A DNA stretch of 64,000 nt. It comes from an uncultured Mobiluncus sp. Its GTDB lineage: Bacteria > Actinomycetota > Actinomycetes > Actinomycetales > Actinomycetaceae. How positions within the stretch are numbered: the first letter of the stretch is position 1; every line of letters begins with the position of its first letter. The translations under genes were made by a program, and so were the position numbers. Of this stretch, positions 17,923 to 26,575 are shown piece after piece. The notes below the pieces were generated by a model. It was not told where the DNA came from. It worked only from the letters and a program-made list of their open reading frames with translations, and did not search any database. The stretch spans positions 1 to 64,000 of the forward strand of contig NZ_CAMYBV010000011.1 in the NCBI RefSeq assembly GCF_947254095.1, given 5' to 3'.

Positions 17923-18762
17923 TTATTCTCCAGCCTGCAAACGCGCAAAAGCGGTGACCTTGCCTTTGGAGGCTTCCACAATCTTGCCGACCGTGGTCTT
18001 GGGATCCTTAGCAAAGGGCTGTTCGAGCAGCACGCAGTCCTTGTAAAAGCCCTTCATCCGGCCTTCCACAATCTTGGCAACAGCAGCTTCCGGCTTACCT
18101 TCAGCCTTGGTCGTTTCGGTCAGCGTGGCGCGTTCCTTTTCGACTTCCGCAGCGGGAACGTCCTCGCAGCTGAGGTACTCCGGGCTGTAGGCCGCGATGT
18201 GCATCGCCACGTCATGAGCGACTTCAGCACCCGCCTTGTCGGTAGCCACCAGCACGCCAACGGTCGGAGGCAGATCCTGGGAAGAACGGTGCAGGTAGAC
18301 ATCGACGGCTTCGCCCTCGACCTGACGCACGTTGCCGACTTCCAGTTTCTCACCGATAATCGCCGCGACCGCGTCCACGGTGTCCTTGACGGTGCCGTCA
18401 GCGGACTTGGTGGCCAAGAGTTCCTCTACGGTAGCCGCGCCAGATGCTGCGGCGGCGTCCAGAATCTTATCTGCCATATCGATGAATTTGTCAGTCTTCA
18501 CCACGAAGTCGGTTTCCGCGTTGACCTCGACCATGGTGCCGCGCTGGCCACCCTCGGTGTCGGTAACTTTCGCGGCAATCAAGCCGGCCCCCGCGGAGCG
18601 GCCTTCCCGCTTCGAAAGGGACTTCAGACCCTTGACACGAATGATTTTCAAGGCTTCCTCGCGGTCGCCGTTCGCCTCTTCCAGGGCTTTCTTAACGTCA
18701 GCCAAGCCCGCACCGGTTTCTTCGCGCAGGTCCTTTAGGTCTTGCATACTGTATTTAGCCAA
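17923..18762 (-). CDS. tsf: Elongation factor Ts
   Basis: EF-Ts, the nucleotide exchange factor of EF-Tu, 279 aa. UBA-like N-terminal domain with LREETGAGLADVKKAL, and the NAETDFV motif of the core. I choose the TTG at 18762: it gives MAKYSMQDLKDLREETG, the family start, and GGAGG lies exactly 5 nt upstream. The longer frame starting with ATG at 18792 would place that ribosome-binding site inside the coding region. Downstream of rpsB, as is usual. Confidence 0.93.
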   Translation of the reverse strand: MAKYSMQDLKDLREETGAGLADVKKALEEANGDREEALKIIRVKGLKSLSKREGRSAGAGLIAAKVTDTEGGQRGTMVEVNAETDFVVKTDKFIDMADKILDAAAASGAATVEELLATKSADGTVKDTVDAVAAIIGEKLEVGNVRQVEGEAVDVYLHRSSQDLPPTVGVLVATDKAGAEVAHDVAMHIAAYSPEYLSCEDVPAAEVEKERATLTETTKAEGKPEAAVAKIVEGRMKGFYKDCVLLEQPFAKDPKTTVGKIVEASKGKVTAFARLQAGE

Positions 18763-18796
18763 TTTTTCCTCCAGTTTCAGAGCAAGTTTCATGAAC

Positions 18797-18813
18797 CGGG
18801 AATGATATTCCCG
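18797..18813 (-). other. Small hairpin in the rpsB-tsf intergenic region
   Basis: CGGGAAT and ATTCCCG form a 7-bp stem with a 3-nt loop about 35 nt before the tsf start codon. No U-tract follows, so it is not a terminator; it may set the ratio of S2 to EF-Ts by mRNA processing or by affecting tsf initiation. Confidence 0.4.
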
Positions 18814-18867
18814 AATATTCTTAGGGCAGAGCGTTGAATTGTTCTTTTCCCGCCCTCGTGCAGCCGA

Positions 18868-19755
18868 TTACTCGGCCTTTTCGTCGGTTTCTTCGCTCGC
18901 GGCGGCGGGTTCAGCCGGCGTTTCCTCAGCCAGCTTTTCCTCCGCAGGAGCGGTTTCGGCGGGCTGTTCCGCGGCGGGAGCTTTCGCGTCGTCACCGGCC
19001 AGCAGTTCGCGTTCCCACTCAGCCATCGGTTCGGCGCTTTCCGGGTTCTCTCCCAGCTGCTTCTTGGAACGGGCCACCAGGCCCTCCGCACAAGCGTCCG
19101 CAATCACCTTGGTCAGCAAATCGACCGCGCGAATCGCGTCGTCGTTGCCGGGAATGCCGTAATCGACCTCGTCAGGGTCACAGTTCGTGTCCAGGATGGC
19201 CACGACCGGAATCCCGAGCTTTTGGGCTTCGGCAATCGCCAGGTGTTCTTTCTTGGTGTCAACCACCCAGATGGCCGAAGGGGTCTTTGCCATGTCGCGG
19301 ATGCCGCCCAAAGTCTTGGCCAGCTTGTCCTTTTCACGGCGCATCATCAACAGTTCCTTCTTCGTCAACCCCGAAGCGGAAGTGTCCTCAAAGTCGTACT
19401 GTTCCAGTTCCTTCAAACGCTGCAACCGCTTGTGTACCGTAGAGAAGTTGGTCAGCATTCCACCCAGCCAACGTTCGTTGACGTAAGGCATCCCCACGCG
19501 GGTAGCCTGTTCCTGAATGGACTCCTGAGCCTGTTTCTTGGTGCCAACGAACAGCAACGTGCCGCCGTGAGCCACGGTTTCCTTAACGAATTCGTAAGCA
19601 ATATCGATGTCAGCGATGGTTTGCTGCAAATCGAGAATGTAAATGCCGGAACGGTCGGTCAAAATAAACCGCTTCATCTTGGGGTTCCAGCGACGGGTCT
19701 GATGCCCGAAATGTACGCCGCTTTCCAAAAGCTGGCGCATGGTAACGACTGCCAT
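18868..19755 (-). CDS. rpsB: 30S ribosomal protein S2
   Basis: S2, 295 aa. Family stretches MRQLLESGVHFGHQTRRWNPKMKRFI and LFVGTKKQAQESIQEQA are intact. The C-terminus carries an extra Ala/Glu/Pro-rich tail of about 50 residues (PAEEKLAEETPAEPAAASEE), a kind of extension also seen on S16 in this window. First gene of rpsB-tsf; a GC-rich hairpin lies in its 5' leader. Confidence 0.97.
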   Translation of the reverse strand: MAVVTMRQLLESGVHFGHQTRRWNPKMKRFILTDRSGIYILDLQQTIADIDIAYEFVKETVAHGGTLLFVGTKKQAQESIQEQATRVGMPYVNERWLGGMLTNFSTVHKRLQRLKELEQYDFEDTSASGLTKKELLMMRREKDKLAKTLGGIRDMAKTPSAIWVVDTKKEHLAIAEAQKLGIPVVAILDTNCDPDEVDYGIPGNDDAIRAVDLLTKVIADACAEGLVARSKKQLGENPESAEPMAEWERELLAGDDAKAPAAEQPAETAPAEEKLAEETPAEPAAASEETDEKAE

Positions 19756-20121
19756 GTGGCGTCCTTCTTTCAGTTATGGGACACAGCTACCCCGGCGCGC
19801 GAGCGCTCCGGGGACGTCTACGTCCAATTTCGGTTAATGCCTGGTGTCCGCTCGCTTTCCCCACCCCGCAGGGACCTGGAGGATTGCGCTCATCACAGCT
19901 GTGCTGGCGGAAAACCGGCAGCGCCGCGATTGCGAACACGCGAAGTCAGCTGCATGGGCAGCTGCGAGGGTTAACTTTACCAAAACTTCCTATGAAAAAG
20001 CCAATTCGGCGCGACCTGGCGCGGTTTTGGGGTTTATCCACAAGAGGGGCAGAATCGGGGTTTTCCACAGGTAAACATTTTTTCTCTGGTGTGGACGCTC
20101 TCTTCGCGACACACTGCATTC
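19756..20121. promoter_or_regulatory. Divergent promoter region between rpsB and the M23 gene
   Basis: This 366-bp gene-free stretch serves both directions. On the rpsB side a strong hairpin sits at 19790-19813: CCGGGG and CCCCGG arms with an inner GCGC-GA-GCGC stem, inside the rpsB 5' leader. It is a candidate for S2 autoregulation. A second palindrome, AGCTGC-CCAT-GCAGCT, is near 19957. On the M23 side lie two DnaA-box-like nonamers (see 20034-20075). I could not fix a convincing -35/-10 pair for rpsB. Confidence 0.5.
20034..20075 (+). promoter_or_regulatory. DnaA-box pair and 17-nt element shared with the yraN operon
   Basis: TTATCCACA (20034-20042), a consensus DnaA box, is followed by TTTTCCACA (20061-20069) within GGTTTTCCACAGGTAAA (20059-20075). 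The same 17 nt occur upstream of yraN on the opposite strand. The distance from TTTTCC to the start codon is 61 bp in both places. I read this as a shared regulatory or promoter element of the M23 gene. Confidence 0.6.
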
Positions 20122-20688
20122 ATGAGAAAAGTTTTCATCACCATCTGCTGTTGCCTGACCTTGAGTCTGACCGGAGGGTCCGCTTCACCTGCCGCCGGCA
20201 TCGCCGCCGACCGAGGCTTACCCGCAGTTGCCAGTTCAGCGGCTCCAACAGCCTTTTCACCAGGGAAAACGTCGGGTCTGCGGGACTTTCTTTACTGGCC
20301 TACGGGTCACCCTACGGCCGTTCCCCGCAAATTCGACCCACCCGCCCAAAAATGGCTGGCCGGACACCGCGGTATCGACCTGCGGGTCAGCCCCGGTCAA
20401 ACCGTTTTTGCCGCGACTGACGCGACGGTGCTCTATGCCGGTAACTTGGCGGGTCGTCCGGTGATTTCCCTCGAGGACACCACCGGACGGCGCTACACCT
20501 ACGAACCGGTAGAACCTTCGGTCGCGGTCGGGGATGAAGTGACTCGGGGCCAAGCTATCGGGACAGCACTGGGAGGACACTGTTCCGGTGGGGACTGCCT
20601 GCATTTCGGGGTCAAGGACGGTCCGGACAGTTACGTAGATCCCCTGCGTTTGCTGGGGGGTAGGATTCGTCTGTTCCCGGTACACTAA
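20122..20688 (+). CDS. Secreted M23-like (LytM-fold) protein with incomplete active site
   Basis: Start chosen at 20122 (MRKVFITICCCLTL), giving a signal peptide and a mature protein of about 165 aa. The fold is that of M23 peptidoglycan endopeptidases: AGHRGIDLRVSPGQTVFAA carries the first metal ligands (His, Asp) and DCLHFGVK carries the last histidine. The usual HLH is CLH here, so the catalytic histidine is replaced by cysteine. Related actinobacterial proteins near rpsB often share this change, so it may bind rather than cut peptidoglycan, or activate another hydrolase. No clear Shine-Dalgarno; the upstream element at 20034-20075 probably drives it. Confidence 0.82.
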   Translation: MRKVFITICCCLTLSLTGGSASPAAGIAADRGLPAVASSAAPTAFSPGKTSGLRDFLYWPTGHPTAVPRKFDPPAQKWLAGHRGIDLRVSPGQTVFAATDATVLYAGNLAGRPVISLEDTTGRRYTYEPVEPSVAVGDEVTRGQAIGTALGGHCSGGDCLHFGVKDGPDSYVDPLRLLGGRIRLFPVH

Positions 20689-20720
20689 ACGAGTCGCAGA
20701 CACCGGGTGGATCCGAACGT

Positions 20721-21458
20721 TTACTTCTCAGTCGGAACAGCGGAATACTGAGCCGGGGCTTTATAGATGCCGGTAATCAAGTTGCTGCCGTGAATGTACT
20801 CCACCCGGTACTGGGATACGGTGTTGGAAGGTGCGTCGTATTTCAGAACCTCGCCCTTCTCGGAGAGGGCAATAATCGGAGGCTCCTCGTTGCGAGCCAC
20901 GACCCAAAAAACCGACTGGTTCTGTTTGGTCTTTCCGACAGAAACATCGAGGATTTCCGTGCGCGGCACCCCGGTTTCCACATGGGAATACTGCTTGGTG
21001 AAATCCCTGGACCACTGGGCCATATCCTGGCACTTCGCGCAGACGTCGGTGTAAACCTGATCAGCGAAATGGGTGTCTTTCGACGCAAAACTGTAGTACA
21101 TCGCGTAGGTAAAGTACTTCACCACGGTGGCTGCGCCGTCCACGGAAAACTCATGGAAAAACTTCGGCTCATCGAACGGCGCCACTTTCATCAGCTGATC
21201 CTTGGGAATGGTCTGCAGGTCAGCGGGGGAAGGTTTACCTTCGGTGGCCGCGGTATAGCGCGGCGCCGGCGCTCCGGGAATCGGATCTTGGGTTGTTTCA
21301 GGGGCGGCGGGTTCGACCAGAGGAATATCCGCGGTCATCATTTCCCGGGCAGTCCTCTCAGAGCCAGAAGCACCAACCGCAGTACCGCATCCCGTCAAGA
21401 CCGCAGCAGAGCACAGCATCACCAGCGATGCTTGTAAAATCCGCAGTTTCCGGACCAT
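20721..21458 (-). CDS. Lipoprotein (resembles the DUF6318 group)
   Basis: A 245-aa lipoprotein: MVRKLRILQASLVMLCSAAV then LTGC with lipidated Cys24. A Pro/Thr-rich linker leads to a C-terminal domain of about 150 residues starting VDGAATVVKYFTYAMYYSF and containing a paired-cysteine motif VCAKCQ. This pattern resembles the actinobacterial DUF6318 domain, but I assign it only by eye. Function unknown; it would sit on the outer face of the membrane. AT-rich -10-like hexamers (TACAAT) lie 40-60 bp upstream, so it probably has its own promoter. Confidence 0.75.
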   Translation of the reverse strand: MVRKLRILQASLVMLCSAAVLTGCGTAVGASGSERTAREMMTADIPLVEPAAPETTQDPIPGAPAPRYTAATEGKPSPADLQTIPKDQLMKVAPFDEPKFFHEFSVDGAATVVKYFTYAMYYSFASKDTHFADQVYTDVCAKCQDMAQWSRDFTKQYSHVETGVPRTEILDVSVGKTKQNQSVFWVVARNEEPPIIALSEKGEVLKYDAPSNTVSQYRVEYIHGSNLITGIYKAPAQYSAVPTEK

Positions 21459-21649
21459 GACGCTCCTTTCGAGGCACCATACTCTACACGTTCTTAAAAC
21501 ATTGTATGTGTTATTGTAGGAAATTCATAGAATCAATCCAGCCTTTTCCCAGTTTTGTCAAGACATTCCCAGAAAACTATCCGTCCAGTTCAAAGGCTCG
21601 ATTTTTCGATATTTTAGAAAATTATTGGGGATTTTTTTAAATTGGGACT

Positions 21650-22621
21650 TTAGGCCCGGGGATGCGCCTGCAAATACACCCCGCGGAGCTTGTCCATCGA
21701 CAGGTGCGTATAGCGCTGGGTCGTGGCTAGGCTGGCGTGCCCCAGGATTTCCTGGACACTGCGCAGATCCGCGCCGCCGTCCAACAGGTGGGTGGCGGCG
21801 GTGTGGCGCAGCCCGTGCGGTCCCAAGTCCGGTACTCCCGCCTGCGCGGTCAGGCGATGCAGCATACCGCGGACTATCCGCGTATCCCACACCCCGCCTT
21901 TTGCCCCCAGAAATACCCGGTTCAGCGCCGGTTTTTCCGGATTCACCAGGGCGGGACGGCCCTTTTCCAAGTACTCTTGCACCGCCAGGCCCGCGGGAAT
22001 GCCGTAGGGCACGACCCGCTGTTTGTCGCCTTTTCCCGTCACCCGGATAGTGCGCTGGCTTTTGTTGATGTTAGCTAGCTCCAGCCCGGTCAGCTCGCTG
22101 ACCCGAATGCCGGTGGCATAAAGCAGCTCCAATGCGGCCCAGTCCCGCAGTTTGACCGGATCGGGAGCAGCAGAGTCCTTCCGATAAGCAGCGGCTCGAG
22201 CCGTTTCCAAGAGGTGTGCAGCATCAGCGGCAGACAGGACAGTGGGCAGGGCATTATCCGGCCGTGTTGCCCGCAGGTTTTGCCCAGCATCGCCCGGGAC
22301 TATGCCGCGGACCTGCGCCCACGACGCAAAAGTGCGGAATGACGCGACTCGGCGCGCCAGCGTGGCGCGGCTCATCCCCGCGCGGCTCATCGACCCCAGC
22401 CACGCCCGTATCCGGGCAGGATTAGCCAAATCCGCACGCAGTTGTTGCGCCGCGGGGCCGTCCCCGGAATCGGAGTCCACCAGGAAAGTCATCAATTCTC
22501 GCAAATCCGTGAGGTAGGCCCGCACGGTTTGCGGGGAAAGCCCTCGGTTTACGCTCAGCCATTGCCCGAAATCGGCGGTGATTTCCGAGGCGAAGTCCGC
22601 GGCTGGATGATTTTCACTCAC
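21650..22621 (-). CDS. xerC: Tyrosine recombinase XerC
   Basis: A 323-aa site-specific recombinase, probably the chromosome-dimer-resolving XerC. The N-terminal SAM-like domain is followed by the catalytic domain with ATGIRVSELTGL (first Arg), HGLRHTAATHLLDGG (His, Arg), LGHASLATTQRYTHLS (His and the nucleophilic Tyr). Start is GTG at 22621, 9 bp after dprA. Last gene of a yraN-comM-dprA-xerC run; the same order is common in actinobacteria. Confidence 0.93.
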   Translation of the reverse strand: MSENHPAADFASEITADFGQWLSVNRGLSPQTVRAYLTDLRELMTFLVDSDSGDGPAAQQLRADLANPARIRAWLGSMSRAGMSRATLARRVASFRTFASWAQVRGIVPGDAGQNLRATRPDNALPTVLSAADAAHLLETARAAAYRKDSAAPDPVKLRDWAALELLYATGIRVSELTGLELANINKSQRTIRVTGKGDKQRVVPYGIPAGLAVQEYLEKGRPALVNPEKPALNRVFLGAKGGVWDTRIVRGMLHRLTAQAGVPDLGPHGLRHTAATHLLDGGADLRSVQEILGHASLATTQRYTHLSMDKLRGVYLQAHPRA

Positions 22622-22630
22622 CCCATGATT

Positions 22631-24016
22631 CTATCTGGCCATAGCAGTCGCCCCCAGGCGATACCGCCCGTTGCGGGTTTCGACCTTGCCGTCCAACTCC
22701 ATCAATCCCAGCTCGCTTTGCACCGCGCGAGTGCCCAAACCGGCAGCACGAGCCACCTGCTCTAAGGATTTCCACGCCGTTTTCGACAGGGAATCAATAA
22801 CTTTCACGCCGTCACTGCTCAATCCGGCAAAGAGCGAGGGCACCGGGATTTGTCCGGCGGAGTTGCGCTGGGGTGCAGACGCTGCCGCCCCGGCATCGGC
22901 TTTGTTTGGGGCCACCCCGGCACCGAACACCTTTTGCTCCTGAGCGTTCAGCGGAAACATGAGTTCCATGATTTCCTCCGCATTCGTCACCAGGGCAGCG
23001 CCTTCACGAATCAGCCGATGGCATCCTACCGAAGCAGTGGAGGTGACCGGTCCGGGCACCGCAGCGACCTGACGTCCCTGCTCAGCACCATGATTGGCGG
23101 TAGACATCGCCCCGGAACGCTCACCGGCTTCAACGACCACTACGACTTGAGACAGAGCCGAAATGATGCGGTTCCTGGTCAAGAACAGGTGTTTAGCGGG
23201 ACGCTGGGAGGGCGGGGCTTCGCTGACAATCGCCCCGGTTTGCTGAATTTGGGAAAACAGCCGCGCATTCATGGCCGGGTACAGCTCGCCCAACCCACCA
23301 GCCTGGACACTGATAGTTTTGCCTCGTGAGGCGAGCGCCCCTTGATGAGCGGCCGCGTCAATCCCATAGGCTCCACCACTGACGACCCAGATACCACGCT
23401 CCCCCAGTTCATAAGCGATTTCCTGGGCTATATCCGTTCCGTAGTGGGTCGCGCTACGCGCCCCCACCAGGGCTACTGCCCCCTCTGATGCCAGCGCCTG
23501 CAAAGCCCGCGGATGGCCCCGCACCCACAGCGCCAACGGCGCCACCATTCCCAGGTCGTCTGCCATCGTCGGCCAAGCCGCGTCACCGGGCACCACCAGC
23601 GTCCCGCCGTCTCGGCTCAGCAGCTGATATTCCATCTCTAAGTTGAGTTCCCGCAACCGCATAGCCCACCCCTCAATTTGCGCCACCGATGCCGGAAGTT
23701 TCACGGGTTGAAACACGGTGCGAATCATCATGTCATCGATTTCCGGCAGCCTGCCCGCCAAAAATTTCACCCGTTCCAAGGCTTCCATCACCCCAAAATG
23801 TCCGATGACCTGGCCCACGACGGGCTCTCCCGGCTGGGCGATAGCGGTCCAGATTGCCCGAGCCTGGCGCTCTTCCGGGCTCGGCCCAGATATGGGCGGA
23901 TTCGCCGACGACTCTATGCCGCCTTTGGGCAGGTTCGACAGTTCCTCCGGCACTTCATCTGGTATGTCCTTTTCAGTGTCTGTTGGCAATTCCTCTGTCA
24001 GGCTCAACGTTTCCAT
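22631..24016 (-). CDS. dprA: DNA-processing protein DprA
   Basis: A 461-aa DprA/Smf, which loads RecA on incoming single-stranded DNA during natural transformation. The Rossmann core is clear: VALVGARSATHYGTDIAQEIAYELGERG, SGGAYGIDAAAHQGAL and LFLTRNRIISALSQVVVVVEAGERSGAM. A winged-helix C-terminal domain follows. About 80 extra N-terminal residues (TDTEKDIPDEVPEEL) make it longer than usual. AAAGGAAACCC precedes the ATG. Complete, so the organism may be or have been transformable. Confidence 0.94.
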   Translation of the reverse strand: METLSLTEELPTDTEKDIPDEVPEELSNLPKGGIESSANPPISGPSPEERQARAIWTAIAQPGEPVVGQVIGHFGVMEALERVKFLAGRLPEIDDMMIRTVFQPVKLPASVAQIEGWAMRLRELNLEMEYQLLSRDGGTLVVPGDAAWPTMADDLGMVAPLALWVRGHPRALQALASEGAVALVGARSATHYGTDIAQEIAYELGERGIWVVSGGAYGIDAAAHQGALASRGKTISVQAGGLGELYPAMNARLFSQIQQTGAIVSEAPPSQRPAKHLFLTRNRIISALSQVVVVVEAGERSGAMSTANHGAEQGRQVAAVPGPVTSTASVGCHRLIREGAALVTNAEEIMELMFPLNAQEQKVFGAGVAPNKADAGAAASAPQRNSAGQIPVPSLFAGLSSDGVKVIDSLSKTAWKSLEQVARAAGLGTRAVQSELGLMELDGKVETRNGRYRLGATAMAR

Positions 24017-24026
24017 GGGTTTCCTT

Positions 24027-25595
24027 TCATTCGTGCAGACTGAATCCTTCGTTTTGGCGCCGCAGTGTCATCGCGGTTCCCAGCTCGGGCAACCCCGGAA
24101 CGGTTTTTCCGCTCAAATCGGCAACGGTCCAGGCCAGGCGCAAGACGCGTTGAGCTCCCCGCATGGACAGGCGACCCTGTTCCACCACGGTGTCGACCCG
24201 TCCTATCAGCTCAGGAGTGAAACCGCCCTCGGGCTGACGTAAGAACGGCCCGGGAATTTCCCGATTCAAATCCCACCCTCGGTCTTTCCACCGCTCCCGC
24301 TGCACGTCACGAGCGCGTTGCACTCTCTCCGCAACCACCTCGGTGGTGTCAGCCGGTTTCGCTCCCGCTAGAGAGCCGCGACCCGGTGATTCCACCTGAA
24401 TTTGGATGTCCATCCGGTCCAGCAGCGGCCCGCTCAACCGTTCCAGATATCGTTTGCGGGAGTAGGGCGTGCAGGTACAGGTGGCCCGCCGACTGCCGGC
24501 ATTGCCACAAGGGCAGGGATTGGCCGCCATAATGAGTTGGAACCGTGCCGGATATTGGGCTGCTCCCGCCGCCCGATGCAGGGTGATTTCCCCGTTTTCC
24601 AACGGTTCCCGAAGGGAATCCAAGACCCGCGCCCCGAACTCGGGAGCTTCGTCCAGGAACAATACTCCTCGGTGAGCCAAGGAGGCGGCGCCCGGACGCG
24701 GCACTCCTGAGCCACCTCCCACCATCGCCGCCAGCGTTGCTGAATGATGCGGTGCTTGGAAGGGAGGTTGGCGGATTAGTCCGTCCTGTGGCGCTAACGT
24801 TCCGGCTAGGGAATGCAGGGCTGTGACCTCTACGGATTGTTCCACGTCCAGGGGTGGGAGGATTCCGGGCAGCCGTGAGGCCAGCATGGTTTTTCCCGAG
24901 CCGGGAGTGCCTATCATCAGCAGGTGGTGGCCTCCCGCGGCCGCCACCTCCATCGCTTGACAGGCGGCGGCTTGACCGCGAATGTCAGAAAAATCCCCGC
25001 CTGGGCCAAAGGCAGGTGCCGGTGTACTTTCCCCGTCCTCTGCCCCCGCCGACTCCTCCGGCGGGGGCAGAGGCATCATCAAGTCTCCCCCCAATAACTC
25101 GATGACTTGCCCCAGGTGATGCACCCCCACCACATCCACCCCAGGCACCAGGGAAGCCTCCGCAAAGTTCGCTTGCGGCACCAAAATCTTAGTTTTTCCG
25201 GTTTTCATGGCTCCGATGACACTGGGCAAAATGCCCCGGATTCCAATGACACGACCGTCCAAGCCCAGCTCTCCCAGCATGATGCACTGCCCGGCTCGAC
25301 TGCGTGAAATGACCCCCATCGCGGCCAAAACGCTGACCGCCATCGCCAGGTCGTAACCGGAGCCGGTTTTCGGCAGCGATGCCGGGGACAGATTCAACAC
25401 AATACGCGTTCCCGGCCATTCATACAGGCAACTGGTCACCGCAGCGCGAACCCGATCTTTGGCTTCCCGCACCGCCGTGTCTGGCAGTCCGACCAGGCTG
25501 TAGGCGGTCATTCCGTCGGAAATATGGGCTTCGACCCGAACCGGACGCGCCTCCATTCCCACCAAACAAATCGACCAAGCAAATCCCGAACTCAT
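24027..25595 (-). CDS. comM: YifB/ComM-type Mg-chelatase-like AAA+ ATPase
   Basis: A 522-aa AAA+ protein; ComM is a hexameric helicase promoting branch migration of transforming DNA. Domains: N-terminal Lon-like ChlI region (FAWSICLVGMEARPVRVEAHISDG), AAA+ core with Walker A GTPGSGKT and Walker B VLFLDEAPEF, and a C-terminal domain ending QRVLRLAWTVADLSG. A zinc-ribbon-like CPCGNAGSRRATCTC lies between. I place the start at 25595, where ATGA overlaps the yraN stop; the longer frame to 25655 adds 20 residues inside yraN. Confidence 0.93.
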   Translation of the reverse strand: MSSGFAWSICLVGMEARPVRVEAHISDGMTAYSLVGLPDTAVREAKDRVRAAVTSCLYEWPGTRIVLNLSPASLPKTGSGYDLAMAVSVLAAMGVISRSRAGQCIMLGELGLDGRVIGIRGILPSVIGAMKTGKTKILVPQANFAEASLVPGVDVVGVHHLGQVIELLGGDLMMPLPPPEESAGAEDGESTPAPAFGPGGDFSDIRGQAAACQAMEVAAAGGHHLLMIGTPGSGKTMLASRLPGILPPLDVEQSVEVTALHSLAGTLAPQDGLIRQPPFQAPHHSATLAAMVGGGSGVPRPGAASLAHRGVLFLDEAPEFGARVLDSLREPLENGEITLHRAAGAAQYPARFQLIMAANPCPCGNAGSRRATCTCTPYSRKRYLERLSGPLLDRMDIQIQVESPGRGSLAGAKPADTTEVVAERVQRARDVQRERWKDRGWDLNREIPGPFLRQPEGGFTPELIGRVDTVVEQGRLSMRGAQRVLRLAWTVADLSGKTVPGLPELGTAMTLRRQNEGFSLHE

Positions 25596-26080
25596 TTCAA
25601 CCCCTGCAGATGTTTCACTACGGGTTCGCCGCGCCCGTCCCAATCCACGCTGCACAAATCCAGGCTGACCGCCCGATGCGCAGGGACAATGTCACGCTGC
25701 GCCAGCCAAGACCCCATGACCCGGCGCATCCGCGCCAGCTTTTTCATAGTGATGGCCTCAATAGGCATCCCATGCCGGTGATTGGAACGAGTCTTAACCT
25801 CCACGAACCCCAGGACTCCCTCGGGGCTGAGGGCGACGATGTCGACTTCCCCGGCTCGGCATCGCCAATTCCGGTCCACGATCACGTATCCCGCAGCTTT
25901 CAGAGACTTGGCCGCGACTTCCTCTCCAGCCATGCCCAGCTGTCGATTGTGCAGGTTTCGCGGCTTTGAGGCATCAGGCCCCGCTGCCCGAAGCGCGGTG
26001 CTACCGGCTTTACAACGGCGACGGGCGTCCGGTCCGGCACTGGCTTTATGACTGGTTTCAACGGTATTCGCGTAGCTCAT
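25592..26080 (-). CDS. YraN-family (UPF0102) endonuclease-like protein
   Basis: A 162-aa member of UPF0102. The PD-(D/E)XK-type core is visible: LGMAGEEVAAKSLKAAGYVIVDRNWRCRAGEVDIVALSPEGVLGFVEVKTR, with E, D and ExK in register. The family is predicted to act on DNA ends or Holliday-type intermediates but the substrate is not settled. The first 45 residues are an Ala-rich extension. It overlaps comM by 4 bp and heads the yraN-comM-dprA-xerC unit, with the DnaA-box-like element 45-75 bp upstream of its start. Confidence 0.88.
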   Translation of the reverse strand: MSYANTVETSHKASAGPDARRRCKAGSTALRAAGPDASKPRNLHNRQLGMAGEEVAAKSLKAAGYVIVDRNWRCRAGEVDIVALSPEGVLGFVEVKTRSNHRHGMPIEAITMKKLARMRRVMGSWLAQRDIVPAHRAVSLDLCSVDWDGRGEPVVKHLQGLK

Positions 26081-26124
26081 GGACTCAGCTTCGCGCGCTC
26101 GGACCCACCGACCAAGCCCGAAAA

Positions 26125-26155
26125 TCTTTACCTGTGGAAAACCGACTTATCCACA
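26125..26155 (-). promoter_or_regulatory. DnaA-box pair and 17-nt element upstream of yraN
   Basis: Read on the minus strand, TGTGGATAA (inverted DnaA box, 26155-26147) is followed by TTTTCCACA within GGTTTTCCACAGGTAAA (26143-26127). The first T of TTTTCC is at 26141, exactly 61 bp before the yraN ATG at 26080. The 17-nt core is identical to that at 20059-20075, and the spacing to the start codon is the same. Confidence 0.6.
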
Positions 26156-26240
26156 ACCCCTAAAAAGGCGAAAATCCGCCAATCTACCCGAGTTAATGAA
26201 TGTGGCTAGCGAAACTGGGGCTAAACCAGCCGCGCACGCC

Positions 26241-26549
26241 TTAGGGAATCTCAATTTCTGGCTTCGCCAGTTCCTCCACATTGACGTCTTTAAAGGTCAA
26301 CACCCGCACGTTTTGCACGAAACGCGAGGAACGGTAGACATCCCAAACCCAGGCGTCCTCCAACGTAATCTCAAAGAACACGTCCCCACCGGCATTATTG
26401 TGCGTGGTAACGTCAACCTTGTTCGCCAGATAAAACCGCCGGTCGGTTTCCACGACATAGCTAAACAGGGAAATCACATCGCGATATTCTCGGTATAAAT
26501 CCAGTTCCAGCCCGTTTTCATAGGACTCAATATCGTCGTTGTTGACCAT
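26241..26549 (-). CDS. DUF2469 family protein
   Basis: A 102-aa actinobacterial protein of unknown function. It has the family's usual text: LYREYRDVISLFSYVVETDRRFYLANKVDV. The ATG at 26549 is favoured over the GTG 3 nt upstream because AAAGG then sits 7 nt away. It lies between rnhB and yraN, the conserved place of this family in actinobacteria. Acidic, no membrane segments. Confidence 0.88.
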   Translation of the reverse strand: MVNNDDIESYENGLELDLYREYRDVISLFSYVVETDRRFYLANKVDVTTHNNAGGDVFFEITLEDAWVWDVYRSSRFVQNVRVLTFKDVNVEELAKPEIEIP

Positions 26550-26575
26550 CACGCAACCTTTCGTACCCCTCTACC

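Noticed and set aside
20657..20720. Terminator between the M23 gene and the convergent lipoprotein gene
   Set aside because: Only 32 bp separate the stops and I found no inverted repeat with a U-tract.
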